Assembly: GCF_000002985.6 (NCBI RefSeq)
Contig: NC_003284.9
Coordinates: 868,001-932,000 of the forward strand
DNA from: Caenorhabditis elegans
Lineage: Eukaryota; Nematoda; Chromadorea; Rhabditida; Rhabditidae
Length of the DNA: 64,000 bases
Reading direction: 5' to 3'
The position numbers and the translations under genes are program-made. How positions within the stretch are numbered: the first letter of the stretch is position 1; every line of letters begins with the position of its first letter. The notes under the pieces are model-generated. The model made no database searches, was not told the origin of the DNA, and saw nothing but the letters and a program-made list of their open reading frames with translations. Below, in pieces: positions 11,645-24,470 of the stretch.

Positions 11645-12738
11645 CGCAGCTTCTTAACCTATTTTGTAAAAATTGTATACCTTTTTGTTTCTTCTCCCAA
11701 CCAAATTCCGTCCAACATGTGCTCAATCTTGGTGGCAGTAACTATCTGCGCCAACTATCGAATCGCTTAATTGTGTGAAGTCGGGTGAAAATGTCATTCA
11801 ATACATTTTATATTGTAGTTTTTAGTTTTTGTATGATGTATTTATTTTGTGAACCAATGACTATAAATATTTGATTCTCAAAAACAGTTTGAATAAGAAA
11901 AAAGCTAGTTTCACTCAGAATATCTATCCATGGGTTTTTTCTTCAGATACTCAATTCTGAACATTTTTTTTTCAAATAGAGTATAGTCGACATGAATAAT
12001 CTTTTCTTCAAGTGAACGCTTGCAGAAACATTTTCAAATTAAAGTTTTTCTGGCAAGGAAAATAAGTCTGGCTATGTTCAGAACTTGGAATGTTATTCAA
12101 AAGTTTATGTTTCGACTAGTTCCTCACAAAAATTTTAGCGACGAAACACAATTTTGAACCGCTGAAATTGTCATCTGAAATTTTTTCAGTTCAGATTCAG
12201 GTGAACTTTTTAGTCATCAATATAATTGACGTATAGACGTATAGATACAGATGATATAGAATAGAGATAACTTATATTCTGTTTTTAACAATGGCAACAT
12301 TCCACTCTCATACTGAATGTCTTTAGATTTTTAATCCTTATTTAGAAGCCGCAGACCCAGTTAAATTTTTGGTTTTATTCTATTCATATAAGGTAGTATG
12401 TTAATTTAAGTGAGGTGAGGCTGTATTAAAGTTGGATAATGTTGAGGATGACTAATTTTTCGTTTCTCCTTCTTCCATCACACATTCATCATAAGTCTTC
12501 ACGACAACTCACAATTCGTTTAGCTAATGAGCGGCAAAGTTAGAATCACACGTATTTTATTCAGCTCTCCTTCCCTTTTTATTATTGCTCAACCGCAGCT
12601 CAATCTCCATGACAACCGTGTGCCGCCGCCGCCAGCGAGATTGTTGTCTTCGCTTACCCTTATTCTTTCCGGTTCGCTCTCAACAAGCAAACTAGTTTGA
12701 AATTTGCTCTGGTTTTTGTTTTTTATTTTTACATCGTC
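11645..12738. other. Intergenic, 3' end of RNFT-like gene and promoter of next gene
   Basis: No coding signal seen. AT-rich sequence, then a pyrimidine-rich stretch with CCGCCGCCGCCAGCG near 12620 just ahead of the next start codon. Confidence 0.4.
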
Positions 12739-14618
12739 ATGGCTCATTTGAATCACGCCTACCTAGAAAACCCTCAAAATGGAGGTCAGGATCCACAGCG
12801 AAGAGCACTGAACTCGCTGTCACCAACATTTTTCATAAAGCCCAAAACCACAGGTCTTATCAGTCTTTTCATACAAACAGTGATTCTCATCATAAGTGCA
12901 AGTATATCTTTATTCTTTTTTTACCACGTTGGAGGCTATGAGTATACCCATTGGAATGAGAATTCTACAATTTTGGAACCAATCAATCATAACATCAACA
13001 AGATTCCTTTGCCGATGAGTGAAGGCGCCAATTCACTGGTTTCAACTGTGTCGAGAAAATTGGATTTTCTGGAAATTCCGTACTTGGTAAGTCAAATCAA
13101 AAACCATTAACATCAGGTGACTGAATTCTTAAAAAACTAATTTGAATAACCAAAATTGCATGAGATTTTGTTTGATTGCACTTACTACATCACGCTCCCA
13201 ACTGGAAAAGCAATTTCCGAAAAACCGCATTTTTTTGATTAATGGGAAAAGTTGTAGTGATATTAAAACAAAAGTAATACTTATCTCATAGTAAATGCTT
13301 TATTTAAAAATTGCAGTACAATGATAGTGCCGATGTGGAGACTGTTAATCTTCTTCTGGATTCATCCGGTGTTCCAGACATTTTCATGGAAAACGCATCG
13401 TTCGGGATTGAACAAGTACCAATGACAACAGTGATAATTGGAGTGAGTTTTGAGAGAGGAAACTGAATTTTGAAGTGTCAAAGCGCCTTTCAGGACATTG
13501 AATTTGACTGGCTGGAAGTCATTCGGATATCCACAATCGTTTATCTGGTCATAATTTGCTTTTGGTTTGGTAGTGGAGTTTTCTTCATATTCACAATTCG
13601 GTGTGAAGTGCTAGATACTGCAATTTTCAATACAACCATATTGATTTTGGTTGTCTTGTTTCAAATTGCACACGCGGGACTTGTCACTTCGTTAATATTT
13701 TTCCAGGTAATAACAGCTATATGAAAACTATATAGATAACATTTTCAGAGAGAAATGAGTTGGAGAACGCTGTCAATAACAATAGGTACTATTGTTATTC
13801 TGTTCTGTTGCGCGTTCTTAGGATTTGTCTGCATAACACTCAACTGTGGATGGGTGAAATACATTGACTATATGCACGGAAAGAAGAAGGTATGTTATAG
13901 GGGTTTTTCACCCAAGAAGAAACTCTTGTTTCTGCACTTTCATCTTATGCTATTAGCGCGGACTAGAATTTTGAAATCAATGACTGTGCTTTCTAAAGTT
14001 GTACTCAAAATGTCACAGTCGCTGAACAAAATTTCAGAAGCACTGACCAAAATTTTAGAATCACTGACCAACATTTCAGAAGCACTGACCAAAAATATAG
14101 TAAAACAGTCCAAAATTTTTAACGTACTGACAAAAAATATAGAAGCACTGACCAAAATTTTCATAAACAAACAACACAGTTTTACTAGCAATTTCCCATA
14201 TTTCAACACTGCTACCTTATTTTTAGATCCTCCTCTGGTCTAAAAGATGTTTTTTCCAAAAAAGCTTCGTATTCCGTTTTTGGCCTACTGATCCCATTGT
14301 ACCCAACCAAAAACTATTATTTCTGCACTTTCATCTCTCCGACCTTTTTGGTCGCTGCATGTTGATAGTACAAGGCCAAAATGTATCCCGATCAGATATC
14401 AAATTTCCAATACGTCCGCAAACTTCATACTAGAGAAAAAAAGTTCACATGCAAAACATCCAATACCTTACTGTTTACAGTGCTCTATTTGCTCATTGTT
14501 CTCCCTTTGTTGCGGTAAAAAAGAGCCATTGGAAGCGGCAACTAGCAATGGAACTGCACCGACAAATACCAGGCCGTATGAGGATGATGTGCCGCTGGAT
14601 CGATTCGATGCGTTCTAA
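12739..14618 (+). CDS. Unrecognised four-pass membrane protein
   Basis: Five exons (12739-13086, 13317-13442, 13494-13706, 13749-13889, 14481-14618) give 321 residues in uninterrupted phase. Transmembrane segments are at about 39-63 and then three more in the C-terminal half (VIRISTIVYLVIICFWFG..., TTILILVVLFQIAHAGLV..., LSITIGTIVILFCCAFLGFV...). A loop of about 100 residues with N-linked sequons lies between TM1 and TM2 and is probably extracytoplasmic. The last exon is small and Cys-rich (CSICSLFSLCCGKKE), a possible palmitoylation cluster, and ends with an acidic tail DDVPLDRFDAF. The topology resembles tetraspan proteins, but the CCG signature of tetraspanins is missing from the loop. No family recognised; likely nematode-restricted. 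The first in-frame ATG was used. Confidence 0.8.
14030..14165. repeat. GCACTGACC short tandem repeat in intron 4 of four-pass gene
   Basis: About six degenerate units of ~21 bp with core GCACTGACCAAAATTTTAGA, same family as arrays elsewhere in the window. Confidence 0.75.
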
Positions 14619-15209
14619 TTGTTTTTCTTGCTGTACACTAAAACTTGGGTAGAAAATCATATTGCAAATTTTCTCCGAATTTAATCAATTTTGGGCACTT
14701 AGTGTTTTTTTTCAAATATGATCAATCGATAATGTGTAAGCTGAAAGTCAAGTTCTCTGTCATGAAGTATATAAAAAAAAGTAAAAAATAATCTGATATC
14801 TCAAGTGTACCGTAGTGCTCACTTTTTTCTCAAAAAATCTTACAAATTTTTCAAGCTTTGAAGCTTTCTATCTTTTTTGTAATAATCTTTTACATCATTT
14901 TTTCAAAAATCCTAATTAACCCATATTCATCAATGTTTAATTAACCAAAAGAAAAGTCACGATTTATTATTATTTTCTCTTACTTGACATGATTGATTCG
15001 ACATATGACAATTTGCACTCAATAAGTACATATTTCTCACAATAATACTTGGAACTGAAAGGCTTTTGTAAATAAATATTTGATACATGAAAAAGTGGTT
15101 ATTGATCAATAAATTAAAATTGAGAATTGTAAAGCAACAGTTTTGAGAACATTTTGAAGACAGAAAAAAAAACAAGGTAAACATAATAAAATTAGATAAA
15201 ATGAATCAT
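14619..15209. other. Convergent intergenic region
   Basis: Lies between the 3' ends of the four-pass gene (+) and the MAM gene (-). AT-rich; nothing coding seen. Confidence 0.5.
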
Positions 15210-18200
15210 TTAAAGTTGTAGAACACTTTGAAAATCTGTGGTTTCATCGATATAGTCCGGTGCAAAGCCTCGTGTATCACAAATTGCGACTCTCATATTA
15301 TCAATGGCAATTGCTGCTCTACTTTCGGATTTTTCACTGCTGTGAGCCACCAAGTAGAACTACAAATTTGGATGTAATAATAATAAAATTTCACGCTATG
15401 AATTTAGACATTTTAGATTGAAACATTAGCTTCTTTGAAATTAAACTGAAGTTCTACGAAGAATGAATTTTTCAAATGCAAGTTTGCTTCCTACGAAGAA
15501 GAAAATGGAAAAACCATTCCCAAGTAAGTTCAGGCTAAATGGGACCTATAATACTACTCCAAATAGTTTTTAATTTTGGAAAGATACACTGTAGATTGCT
15601 AGCAGCAACCAGTGCCCACTATTAATATGGGCCAGAAGGTTTCTTTGGTACTTATGTTGTAACCATACCCCAAAAATTTAAACCATTACAAAAAATCACA
15701 GTGACCTTATTTCTATAGCAATGGTAGTTTTCTAAGCCAGACATTGCAATTAAATTACCATTGAAAATAGGAATAAATGAAATAACTACTTTTTTTCCTA
15801 GGGAATTTGGTAATATTTTCCGATGAAATATATTTCAAAAAACAAAGCATTAAGTCTTACCCAAAAATTTTGTTGTAAAGAAAATTCATCACTATAACTT
15901 TGTTTTAGGAGTTTGGCAAAAAATTTCATAAGCTTATTGATAAATGCTGAAAACTAAGTCTATCTCCTAAAACTCACATGCGTAGTTCCTGGTGGCAACT
16001 GAATATGCACCGTGTTCCATCGATATGCATTTTTTGAAGTAACAGATCTCAGAATCGACGGGCATTGAACGAATGAAGACACTGTTCGCATTGGATTCGT
16101 GTACCTTGACCCTAAAAAACACTGATCTGTAAACTCAAAGCTGTTAAAAAATTGATACCTAAACATAATCGAATCGTTGTCATCTGAGATGGTCTGAAAT
16201 ACTGGAAGAGTAGCACGTTGAGACTTCTGGTTGCGTTGAACTTTGGTGACTCCAAAATGGCAATGTCTTCAGCATCCAATATAGCAGAAACAAACTGTCC
16301 ATTTGTTTGAGTTGCCCGGATATCAGTAGTTCCGGTTAATGGATACCCGTACCCTCGGTTTCTCAATGTCCATGGCTTTTTTGTGAGACCATGGTTGAGA
16401 TAGTTGCATGCCGTATCTTAAAATGTTTAAGGCTTTATTATTGATATGAGATTCAGATGTACCATCAAAACTGCAATTTAAAATATCACAATAGTCATCC
16501 TGTTTTGGCTCCGGTGTAGTAGTCCAGGTGGATTTTCTGAAATGACCAATTTTTTTAACGACAAAAATAATCCTCACTCTACCTCGGTTTTGAAGTTTGC
16601 GTGTAAACTTCTTCAGGGAACACAGGTGCAAATGTTGTGAATATTCGTCTGAAATTATAAGGTGAAATAAAAATAAAATGACGTGGGGGCTATGACACTG
16701 GAAAGGTACGCAGATTGAAAAACCGGCAATTGCTTTAGTTCTAGCATCTGCCGACTTGAGCAATAATTATTGGGAGTCCATGTACCACACAAATATGTTT
16801 ATCTATAGTTTGCTCTATGTGGTCTGTCTGCTGGTGACCTAGAATCTTCCCACTTGCCCTGTGTAGCTCCTCTGTGTGTATGGTGCTTTATTGTTCAGAA
16901 GCTCTCCTGCTTTTACTGCTTTTCTTAACATTCTTAACACTGTCATCAGGAAAAATAATACACTTTTAAAATTTTCACGAAAATTATTTTTCATCCAGCA
17001 CGTGGTGTCAGAGTGTCTTATTTCGGTTTGATCTACGTATATCTTCAAAAAAATGCGGTATCAGGCGCAGAATTTTCAGTTGATTTTGCATTGTTAAGAA
17101 CGTGCTAAAGTCACATTTTTTGTGCAAAAAATTCCCGCATTTTTTGTAGATCAAACAGTAATGGGACAGCCTAACAACAGGTGATCTAGCTGGTACAGTG
17201 GAAAAGTCCCTCGTTTTTTTATTGTTGTTGTTGTCTTTTTTGTCGAAGAAAGGGGAGTAATAAAGTATTTCACCAGGTAGGTCAAAGATAAATACCGTGA
17301 AAAAATAATCCTACTGTACTCTAACAGTGATCTGACCTAAGTTATACATTTTACTCAAAGACTCGCTTTAGAGTCGCAACATAAAAGTTATGAGTTTCTG
17401 TAAAGACCGTATAACTTTTAAAAAAGTTTTCCTTTTTTGCTCAACATGTATTTTATGAAAAGTTCGAAAGAGTGAATTGCAGTAATTATAGATACAGTCA
17501 ATTCGAGTTTCTTCAAATTCACAAACCTTTTCTTTGTATAACCACTTGTAGTAGTTGTTGGCCATCTTCTTGTAGTCGTTGTCTCTTCCTCTTCCACAAC
17601 TTCTTCCTCTTCAATTTCTGGAACTTGTGTTGTTGTGGTTGTTGGCGTCGGTGTCGTTTGAATTCTCCGTTTGGTGCCAGCAATTGTTACCTCTTTCGGT
17701 TGAGTTGTTCGTCCGAGGATCAATGGAGCTTGAGAAGTTGGCTCTAACTTGCTCTTGTCGCATTGACCAATGTAAGCTATCTCGTCTATTACCAGGAATC
17801 GATTTTTTAAACCACTTTCCCATTGGGGTACTATGTTTAGCTGAAAACAAACTTGAAGTTGCAGCTAAGAGTAAAAACTAACCGTAAAAGTTCCAGTAAT
17901 GTCCTTATTGAGTTCAAAAACGGCAAGTGTATTCCTCTCGTGCCTTGCAGACCTGGATTGCTCTACACAGTGAATTATATCATTATTGTCTCCTTAAAAA
18001 TTTTAAAAATACGTGTTCATCAAACAAGTTGTGTGTCTACCGTGTCCCAATGCACAAACTTGTAGAAGGATGTCCCCATTGGACCAATATCGAAACAGAA
18101 CTTTAGCGTTTCCAGTCTGACATTGAATTGGATCACTTGACAACATTGCGGTTCCTTGAAGCACTAAACCAGCTGGAAATGTTGGAAGAAGCAGAGGATC

Positions 18201-20380
18201 TGCGATGGAATCTTCCAGAGATGGTATTGCACCTAGAAAAATAGATATCGATACTTAAAGGTTATTAAAACAAATTTAACTTTCTGGGAATTATCACAAC
18301 AAATGTTAAACTTGTAAAAACACAACTAATATTTCAAACTAGGTAGTGTATACCTTGTTACCGTACCACTTGTCTGTCTCTGTTCATATGTTTTGGCAAA
18401 CGGTCATTTCCAGCTTTTTGAAATTGAAATCTAACAATCTTGTTTCAAAGTTTATCAAGTTTGCTCAAAAAAATCACAACTAGAGACATTTTAAAAGTTC
18501 ATGTACTCAAACAAACGTTTGCCAAAATAAAAGTACCCACCGCTGTCAATAATTGCCCAACGTCCAGCTTCAGGACCCCACCGACATGCAAATTCATTAT
18601 TGAAGTCACACAAAAGTTGAGTCGAATCATCGACTATTTCTCCAGATCTCCTATCATTCAGGGGTCGTGTCCTGTTTCCAACAATAAGCAAATCAAAAGG
18701 GACTTCCGTTGTTGGTCCCGATGGCATTGTTGTCGTAATTTCCTCAGTTGTGGTAGTCGTTGGCAGTTGCGTTGTCGTTGTTGTAGTTGTCGTAGTTGTT
18801 GTTTCTTCCTCAATTTCTTTTACGGGCACTACTTCCGTTGGTTTTGGTTTTTTTGTTTGTTTTACTGTCCATGGGCGAATTCGTTTTGGCGGTGAAGTTG
18901 TCTGTGGTGTTGCAATTTGAATAGAGAACTGGACAGCTGTAAGCTTACCATAAAATCCGGACGACCTCTCACAGAATTGGTTTCAGGGGACGTATCAGGA
19001 TGACAGATTGAGGCGTCATATCGAATGTCATCCAACACAACGACTCCCGGATCAGAACTTGGTTGGATCATTATCTAGAAAAAAGTACTTCATACAAAGT
19101 ATTTTATTTTTTATCTGCTTAGTCTTAGAAACAATGCCAACCACAAAATCAATGTAGAATAACAATAAAAATAGCCTTCGTTTATCAGGTGTGTACGATA
19201 ATCGCGAGGTCCAGAATGTTGGGGGTTTTTTTTCAGAATAATCGTTGACATATTTTTGTTCTCATCAATTTGGGATTTTTAAGGAAAACATAGTGATTTT
19301 CATAAGTGGTGATATTTTTTAAACATTTCACAGACCGCCTTCTTTCAATAAAACTAATTTAGCACAATGAGAAAATTTTTAATTTTTTTTTGATTTTTCC
19401 GAACCCCAATACATAAACTATTTGGGCCTAGAATTTTTTTATGTAGTATCAGTTAAAAATTTTCCGCGGTATAAAAACATCACACAAAAATATGATGACT
19501 CTGTTTTTTTCTGTACTAAAAAAATGCGAGTAAATCCAATATACCTACCCTAAACGGCTTTTGAAGTTCTGGTATCTTCAATGAAACTTTGCCTGGCATA
19601 ATTGACGAGTTTAACACTCCTGTACAATTGAACTTTCCACCTTCCAAATCAGTGAGACATATTTCTATATCAGCGTTTCCTATTACCCAATAAGTGAATG
19701 ATAGTTCGGCGTATCCCATTTGACATCTTATCGCGTCGGTGACTAATGCATCTACTGGATTGCCACGGGATTCTATTAACGCGTAGGGTTCTCCTGAAAA
19801 TTCAGTTATAGTTTGGGACAGGAACTAAAATTAATTCAACAATTTGGTTAGGTATTTTGAATGTTTGGTTATTGCAGTCACAATATAGTTTGTTACCGCA
19901 TAGACATAGATATCCATTCACAAATCTGTACTTCTCTACCATTTTCGTTGTTTCATTTTTGAGACATTTACAATTCATAAATAAATAGCTATATAAAAAA
20001 CTTCAAAAAATTTTAAAACCATCTTACTTGGTATCTGCATGGTCCCAGTGGCAGCTAACCATAGTAAACTATCTGGCTCGCCTTTTGCAACTCTCCACCG
20101 ATCTACATTATTTCCTAATGACATCCATCTGAAATTGATTGAAGTTAACTTTGTTAGAGTTAGAGTGGCGAAATTTGATATACCGGCAATCTGAATGAAA
20201 AGAGCAATCGTAGGATAGCTGTTCATGGTTCGGAGATAAAGGCGGTAAATCTGAAGTTGTAACGAATAATCCTAGGGCCACCTGAAAAGTTGTAAAATTT
20301 CTCCACCGCTGAAAACGATCTACCTGAAGTATTTTGCTAACAATCGTATTTTGAGAATGTGCCGAAGCGAGCTGACTCAT
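15210..20380 (-). CDS. Secreted/surface protein with three MAM domains and Thr-rich linkers
   Basis: MAM domains are adhesion modules of extracellular proteins. Fourteen exons (20380-20324, 20281-20184, 20128-20028, 19793-19549, 19074-18949, 18901-18541, 18232-18041, 17992-17883, 17840-17527, 16648-16583, 16536-16463, 16416-16159, 16111-15978, 15359-15210) join in phase to 761 residues. A short N-terminus has a weak hydrophobic signal-like stretch (residues 13-28). MAM1 is at ~44-191, ending VVLDDIRYDASIC. A Thr-rich mucin-like linker runs ~240-275. MAM2 is at ~306-457 (CDFNNEFACRW... FLVIDEIAYIGQC). A second Thr/Glu linker runs ~480-560. MAM3 is at ~577-739 (CSFDDTACNYLNHG... AIAIDNMRVAIC). 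No membrane anchor is seen at the C-terminus, so it is probably secreted. Several introns are 46-53 nt. The start follows a poly-T CAG acceptor by 14 nt; a further 5' exon is not excluded. Confidence 0.85.
16999..17178. mobile_element. Palindromic MITE copy 1 (CACGTGGTGTCAGA family)
   Basis: Starts CACGTGGTGTCAGAGTGTCT, has inverted halves built on GGTTTGATCTAC / GTAGATCAAAC and TTCCCGCATTTTTTG, and ends in TGGGACAGCCTAACAAC. Two related copies lie at about 61879 and 63331. Located in intron 9 of the MAM gene. Confidence 0.7.
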
Positions 20381-23300
20381 GGCACATAGACCTTCTGAAA
20401 AAAAGCGTTGGATGTGACGATGAGAGACTTTTGAACCGTTGACAAGTGCGAACAGGTTAGTGGCAAACTAGAATTTTGTATGTTTTATTATGAGAATAAG
20501 AGGCGGCCTGGAGAATGGGCGGCTGCTGGAGGAGAGAGGGGGGATGACTGTGGCTATGCATAACCTTTATACCGGTACGCAAACATATACTTTCACAGGT
20601 CTTGAACATTACGGCTTTTCTGTTAATCTTGTGAATAACGTTACGAGAGCATTGTTTATTGTGAAAGATGAACTGTAGTATGTGTCGGGGGAAGAGTCAT
20701 GAAGTCAACAATCGGCGACAAATTTTCGAACAAAGTTGATATGAGTTGAAGTGGAGAAGAAGAGAGTAGCAAAAGGGGAATCACATTGATATCTTCGTTA
20801 GTCAGGTGTTCAAACTTAAAAATTTACTTACAAAGAGCACTAATAAAAAAATTAAAGTAAGTTTAAAAATTGTGCAATTAATTTGCATATTACTTTTTGA
20901 AAAATAATACATTGATTTTTGCAAACTTTTCCATTTTTGAGATGTTGGAGCCGGAGTAAAAGCTTACATAAAATGTTTTTAAGCATACATTTTTAAAGTT
21001 TTTGGCAATTTTCAGCTGGCACGGATAACCATGATTTTATAAGTTTAGCAATTATTTTTTAAAGTTCTAGTATGGTGTAAAACTATTAACTGACAAAATA
21101 TGTCAAACTTCTCTTTATCAATTCTTACTTCCCAAAGATAAAAGGTTTTTGAGTATGTCAATGTACTATGCTAAAAGTGGAATAGCGTGCAATTTTTATT
21201 ACACTTATGCCTATAATCAACTTAGAAAACAAATAAGTATCGGACAAATATGTAAAAAAGACATTCCAATTTTTCAACAAGAAGTATAGCTTATTTCTGT
21301 CAAAAAAATCGAAATCAAAGTTAATCGAAAGCCGAATCGGTCAGTGGAAAATAAACTATTAACGCGGCCCTTTTTCGCAGGCGGGCGTAAGGCGACAAAC
21401 GAGCCGATTTAAGTGGATCAGTCGAGTGGATATGGTCACACGAAAAAGGCACGAATTTCTACTCGAGAGCCTTTTTATCGTTTGATTGAACTTCTATTGT
21501 GATAGATATGATATATCAGCGAGGGTGAAAAAAAAACATTGGAAATAGGTACATGTAATAAAAGGTATAGGTATTGAATTTCGTTTAAAAATTAATCCAT
21601 TGACCAAAAACGTTTGGAATTGAAAGTTAAGTTTTTAATTGTTTCTGTAAAAATGTTAACAATGAACTTCAAGTATTGTACATTTAGTAAGTGAAAAGTG
21701 CAACTGCTTGATTTGTGAAGTTCGGTGAGTTGGAGCATCAGATGAAACAAGTTCTTTAGCCGCAAATTATGGTCAGTGTTTTTTTTTGTTCATTTTTTGT
21801 AATTTTTGTTGCACTATCAAAGGAGGCCAATTCAGGTGCAAAAACGGTTTTATGGCGCAAAATGTGGCCAGTGAGCCGCAAATTATGGTCAGTGTGACTT
21901 TATAATACTGCAAATTTTTGTCAGTGCTGCCATCAAGTTCTTCACATTCTGGTCAGTGCAAAACTCACATGTATATGGAAACTGCTTAATGTGTGCATTT
22001 TGATCAGTGTGGTTATCAGAGAATTTTTAGAGCAGCAAACATGATCAGTGTAACTTTGTAATAAGGCAAACTTTGGTTAGTGCGGCTCATAAATAGTGCA
22101 TATTGTGGTCAATATAACTTTTTAATGTGGCATAAGTTGGTCAGTGCTAGTCTAATTTTTATGATCTGGAAATAAAACTTAATTTGCATTTTGTGAGAAG
22201 TGCATTAAAATATTTTCCGAATAAAAACAACCAAAAAAGTCAATCCTTAAAAATCTCGCTTTCACACAAGCAAGCTGTGTCACGAATGGTTGACTTTTCG
22301 GCAAATGTTTCGATTTGTGTGTACCAATGCCTATTTATGTAAATACCAATCTAGACCCCAGACACATGATCAAGAATCTCATATAATCTAATAATAAAAT
22401 GCTTGTTACAATTGAATAAATAAACAAATAAATAAATGTAAAACTAATAAAAATGTGAAAATCAAATCCAAAAACGGGGCGGCCGGTGGGGGTCAAACGG
22501 TAAATAAAATGGATCTACAAACACTGCTCTCACTACAAAAAATAACATCTCACGAAACGCCACTTGTATCTAAATAAACCGACTCATGACATAAGAACTC
22601 TTCTTTTTTCTCTCCGAATGGATTTGTAAAAGAAATTGTTTGAATAGTCTAATGCGGTACAAGTTTGGGTAATGTAACTCAATTACAAGTTGAGTGTACG
22701 GCTTTATATCGACTCTTGAAAATTTCGAAAAAAAAATTCACGCACACTTTTATTTTGGGAATTTTATCCGTAAATGTTACATTTTTTGAAACTTGTTTCG
22801 TAATTAAAATGTTAAAAAATCAGAAAATCGTTTTCAAATAACTAAAAACCCAAAAAACAACAAAAAACGAAAAAGTGAAAAATTGGCAAAATTAGAAAAT
22901 CAATAAAAAATTTGCCTCAAAATTAATTGTTCTCTACGAAAAAAAAACAATTGATCAGGTAGGTCATTTGTTTTTCATAGGATGAATGGAAATAAGACAA
23001 AAAAATCTCGATTAGCTTTATCCAAATCAGATCGATATCAATGATTACGAAACAACAAGATCTTGCGATAAGATTTCTAACAATTGGCAAATTTTCATAC
23101 ACAGGAAATGTGAATAATTTGTAGCCTAGGAGGTGAATTTTTAAAAATCCGTATCTTTTAGTTTTTTTTGAAACGTTTCCAAAAAAGTTTTATAGGGACT
23201 ATTGGGTATTTTCGGCTTACTAGGAAATAACCATTCCTAAGCCTAAAGAGATAAAATGCATATCACGTTTAACTTAAATGGAGAAATTAAAATAAACATT

Positions 23301-23711
23301 ATTAAATTTCAATTTTCGTGTCGATAATATACAAATACCGGGACTTTCATAAAGAGAGTATATTCACATTATTCTACTTGGTGCATCGTCGGTTAGCGAA
23401 AAAGTGAAATTTGGTATTATATTTTTATGGTAAATTTTGACCATTTCCGTGCATTTATGAATTGAATTTTCAAAAAAAAAATGTACGACGCTGTAAAATT
23501 TTTAGAACTGACGTGTCTGATTTTCATGAAATCATAATTAAACAAGTTGTCGCATACGTTTGGATAACTGGCGCAATTTCAAAACGGAAGTATGTTTTAT
23601 ATTGAAACACTCAAAGTTATTATTTAGGATTACTACAAATAGTTTAAGTGAAGCTTTTACGACCAAGCGTCCAAATATTAATTATTGCCAACTCTGGCGC
23701 TCTTGTTTCAG
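20381..23711. other. Intergenic region with degenerate GTCAGTG array
   Basis: Upstream of the MAM gene. Contains a degenerate array of ten or so GTCAGTG motifs spaced ~30-50 bp (21770-22150). A short GC-richer segment with GCGGGCGTAAGGCGAC is at 21360-21480. AT-rich sequence fills the rest. No convincing exon up to 23711. Confidence 0.5.
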
Positions 23712-23845
23712 ATCAAGTGGAACCCCGGAACCAGCTCCCAAAAGTTGCGGGGGACAAGAGCGTCCCTAATAACAGCCATAACTGTATGTTGAACAATCAG
23801 GAAAATGTTTTCATGAATAAAAATGTTGACCTAGAGGCTCAATAA
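23712..23845 (+). CDS. Candidate 3' exon of a small unrecognised gene
   Basis: A good acceptor (TCTTGTTTCAG) opens a 44-codon frame ending at TAA 23845, with composition unlike the surrounding AT-rich DNA (includes QVEPRNQLPKVAGDKSVPNN). AATAAA follows near 23883. I could not find an in-phase 5' exon with confidence; possible ones lie between 23480 and 23655. It may instead be non-coding. Confidence 0.3.
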
Positions 23846-24470
23846 TTATCATTTAAACATTAATAACATATAAGGAAAAGTTGAATAAAAAACCAAGTGT
23901 CGGCATCTTTGGTATAAATTCAAAAAAGGAAACAAAATCTATCAAACCGAGTTAACTAATCAAGAGTGAAGCTAATTTTTAACAGTGAAAAAAGATGAGA
24001 AACGAGAATTGGAGGTTTCCGAGGACAACAGAACAAGGCGATAACTGGACATTGAATGCTATTGGAGAAGAAAACGCATGAAGAAAAGATGACATGACGA
24101 TGCAAGATAGCTGTTGATCAGCCTCCCTCCTCGATGGCTTATGGTAAAATGCCGTCATCATCCGACGGCTTTTGCCTCTTCTCTCCCACCAATTTTCTCA
24201 TATATTCAAGAAAAAACGCGTAACTTTGGCAGCCAATTCAAGTTTTTATTCTTATTTTGTACATACAAGTCAAAGTCAAACAAATATAGTTGGAGCAAAA
24301 TGCCTTTGGTTCTAACAAAAGTTGTTAACTGACAGATAAGAGTTGCAAAAGTAATAGAAAAATACAGTATTTTGAAATTTCACTAGCTGAGCATTCTATT
24401 AGAATGAAAGTTGATGGAAAATAAATACAAATGAAAAATGACAAAATGGTAATTATTAAATAATTCTATA

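Noticed and set aside
12409..12430. let-7-family miRNA seed-like TGAGGTGAGG
   Set aside because: Seed does not match GAGGTAG and no hairpin partner is apparent nearby.
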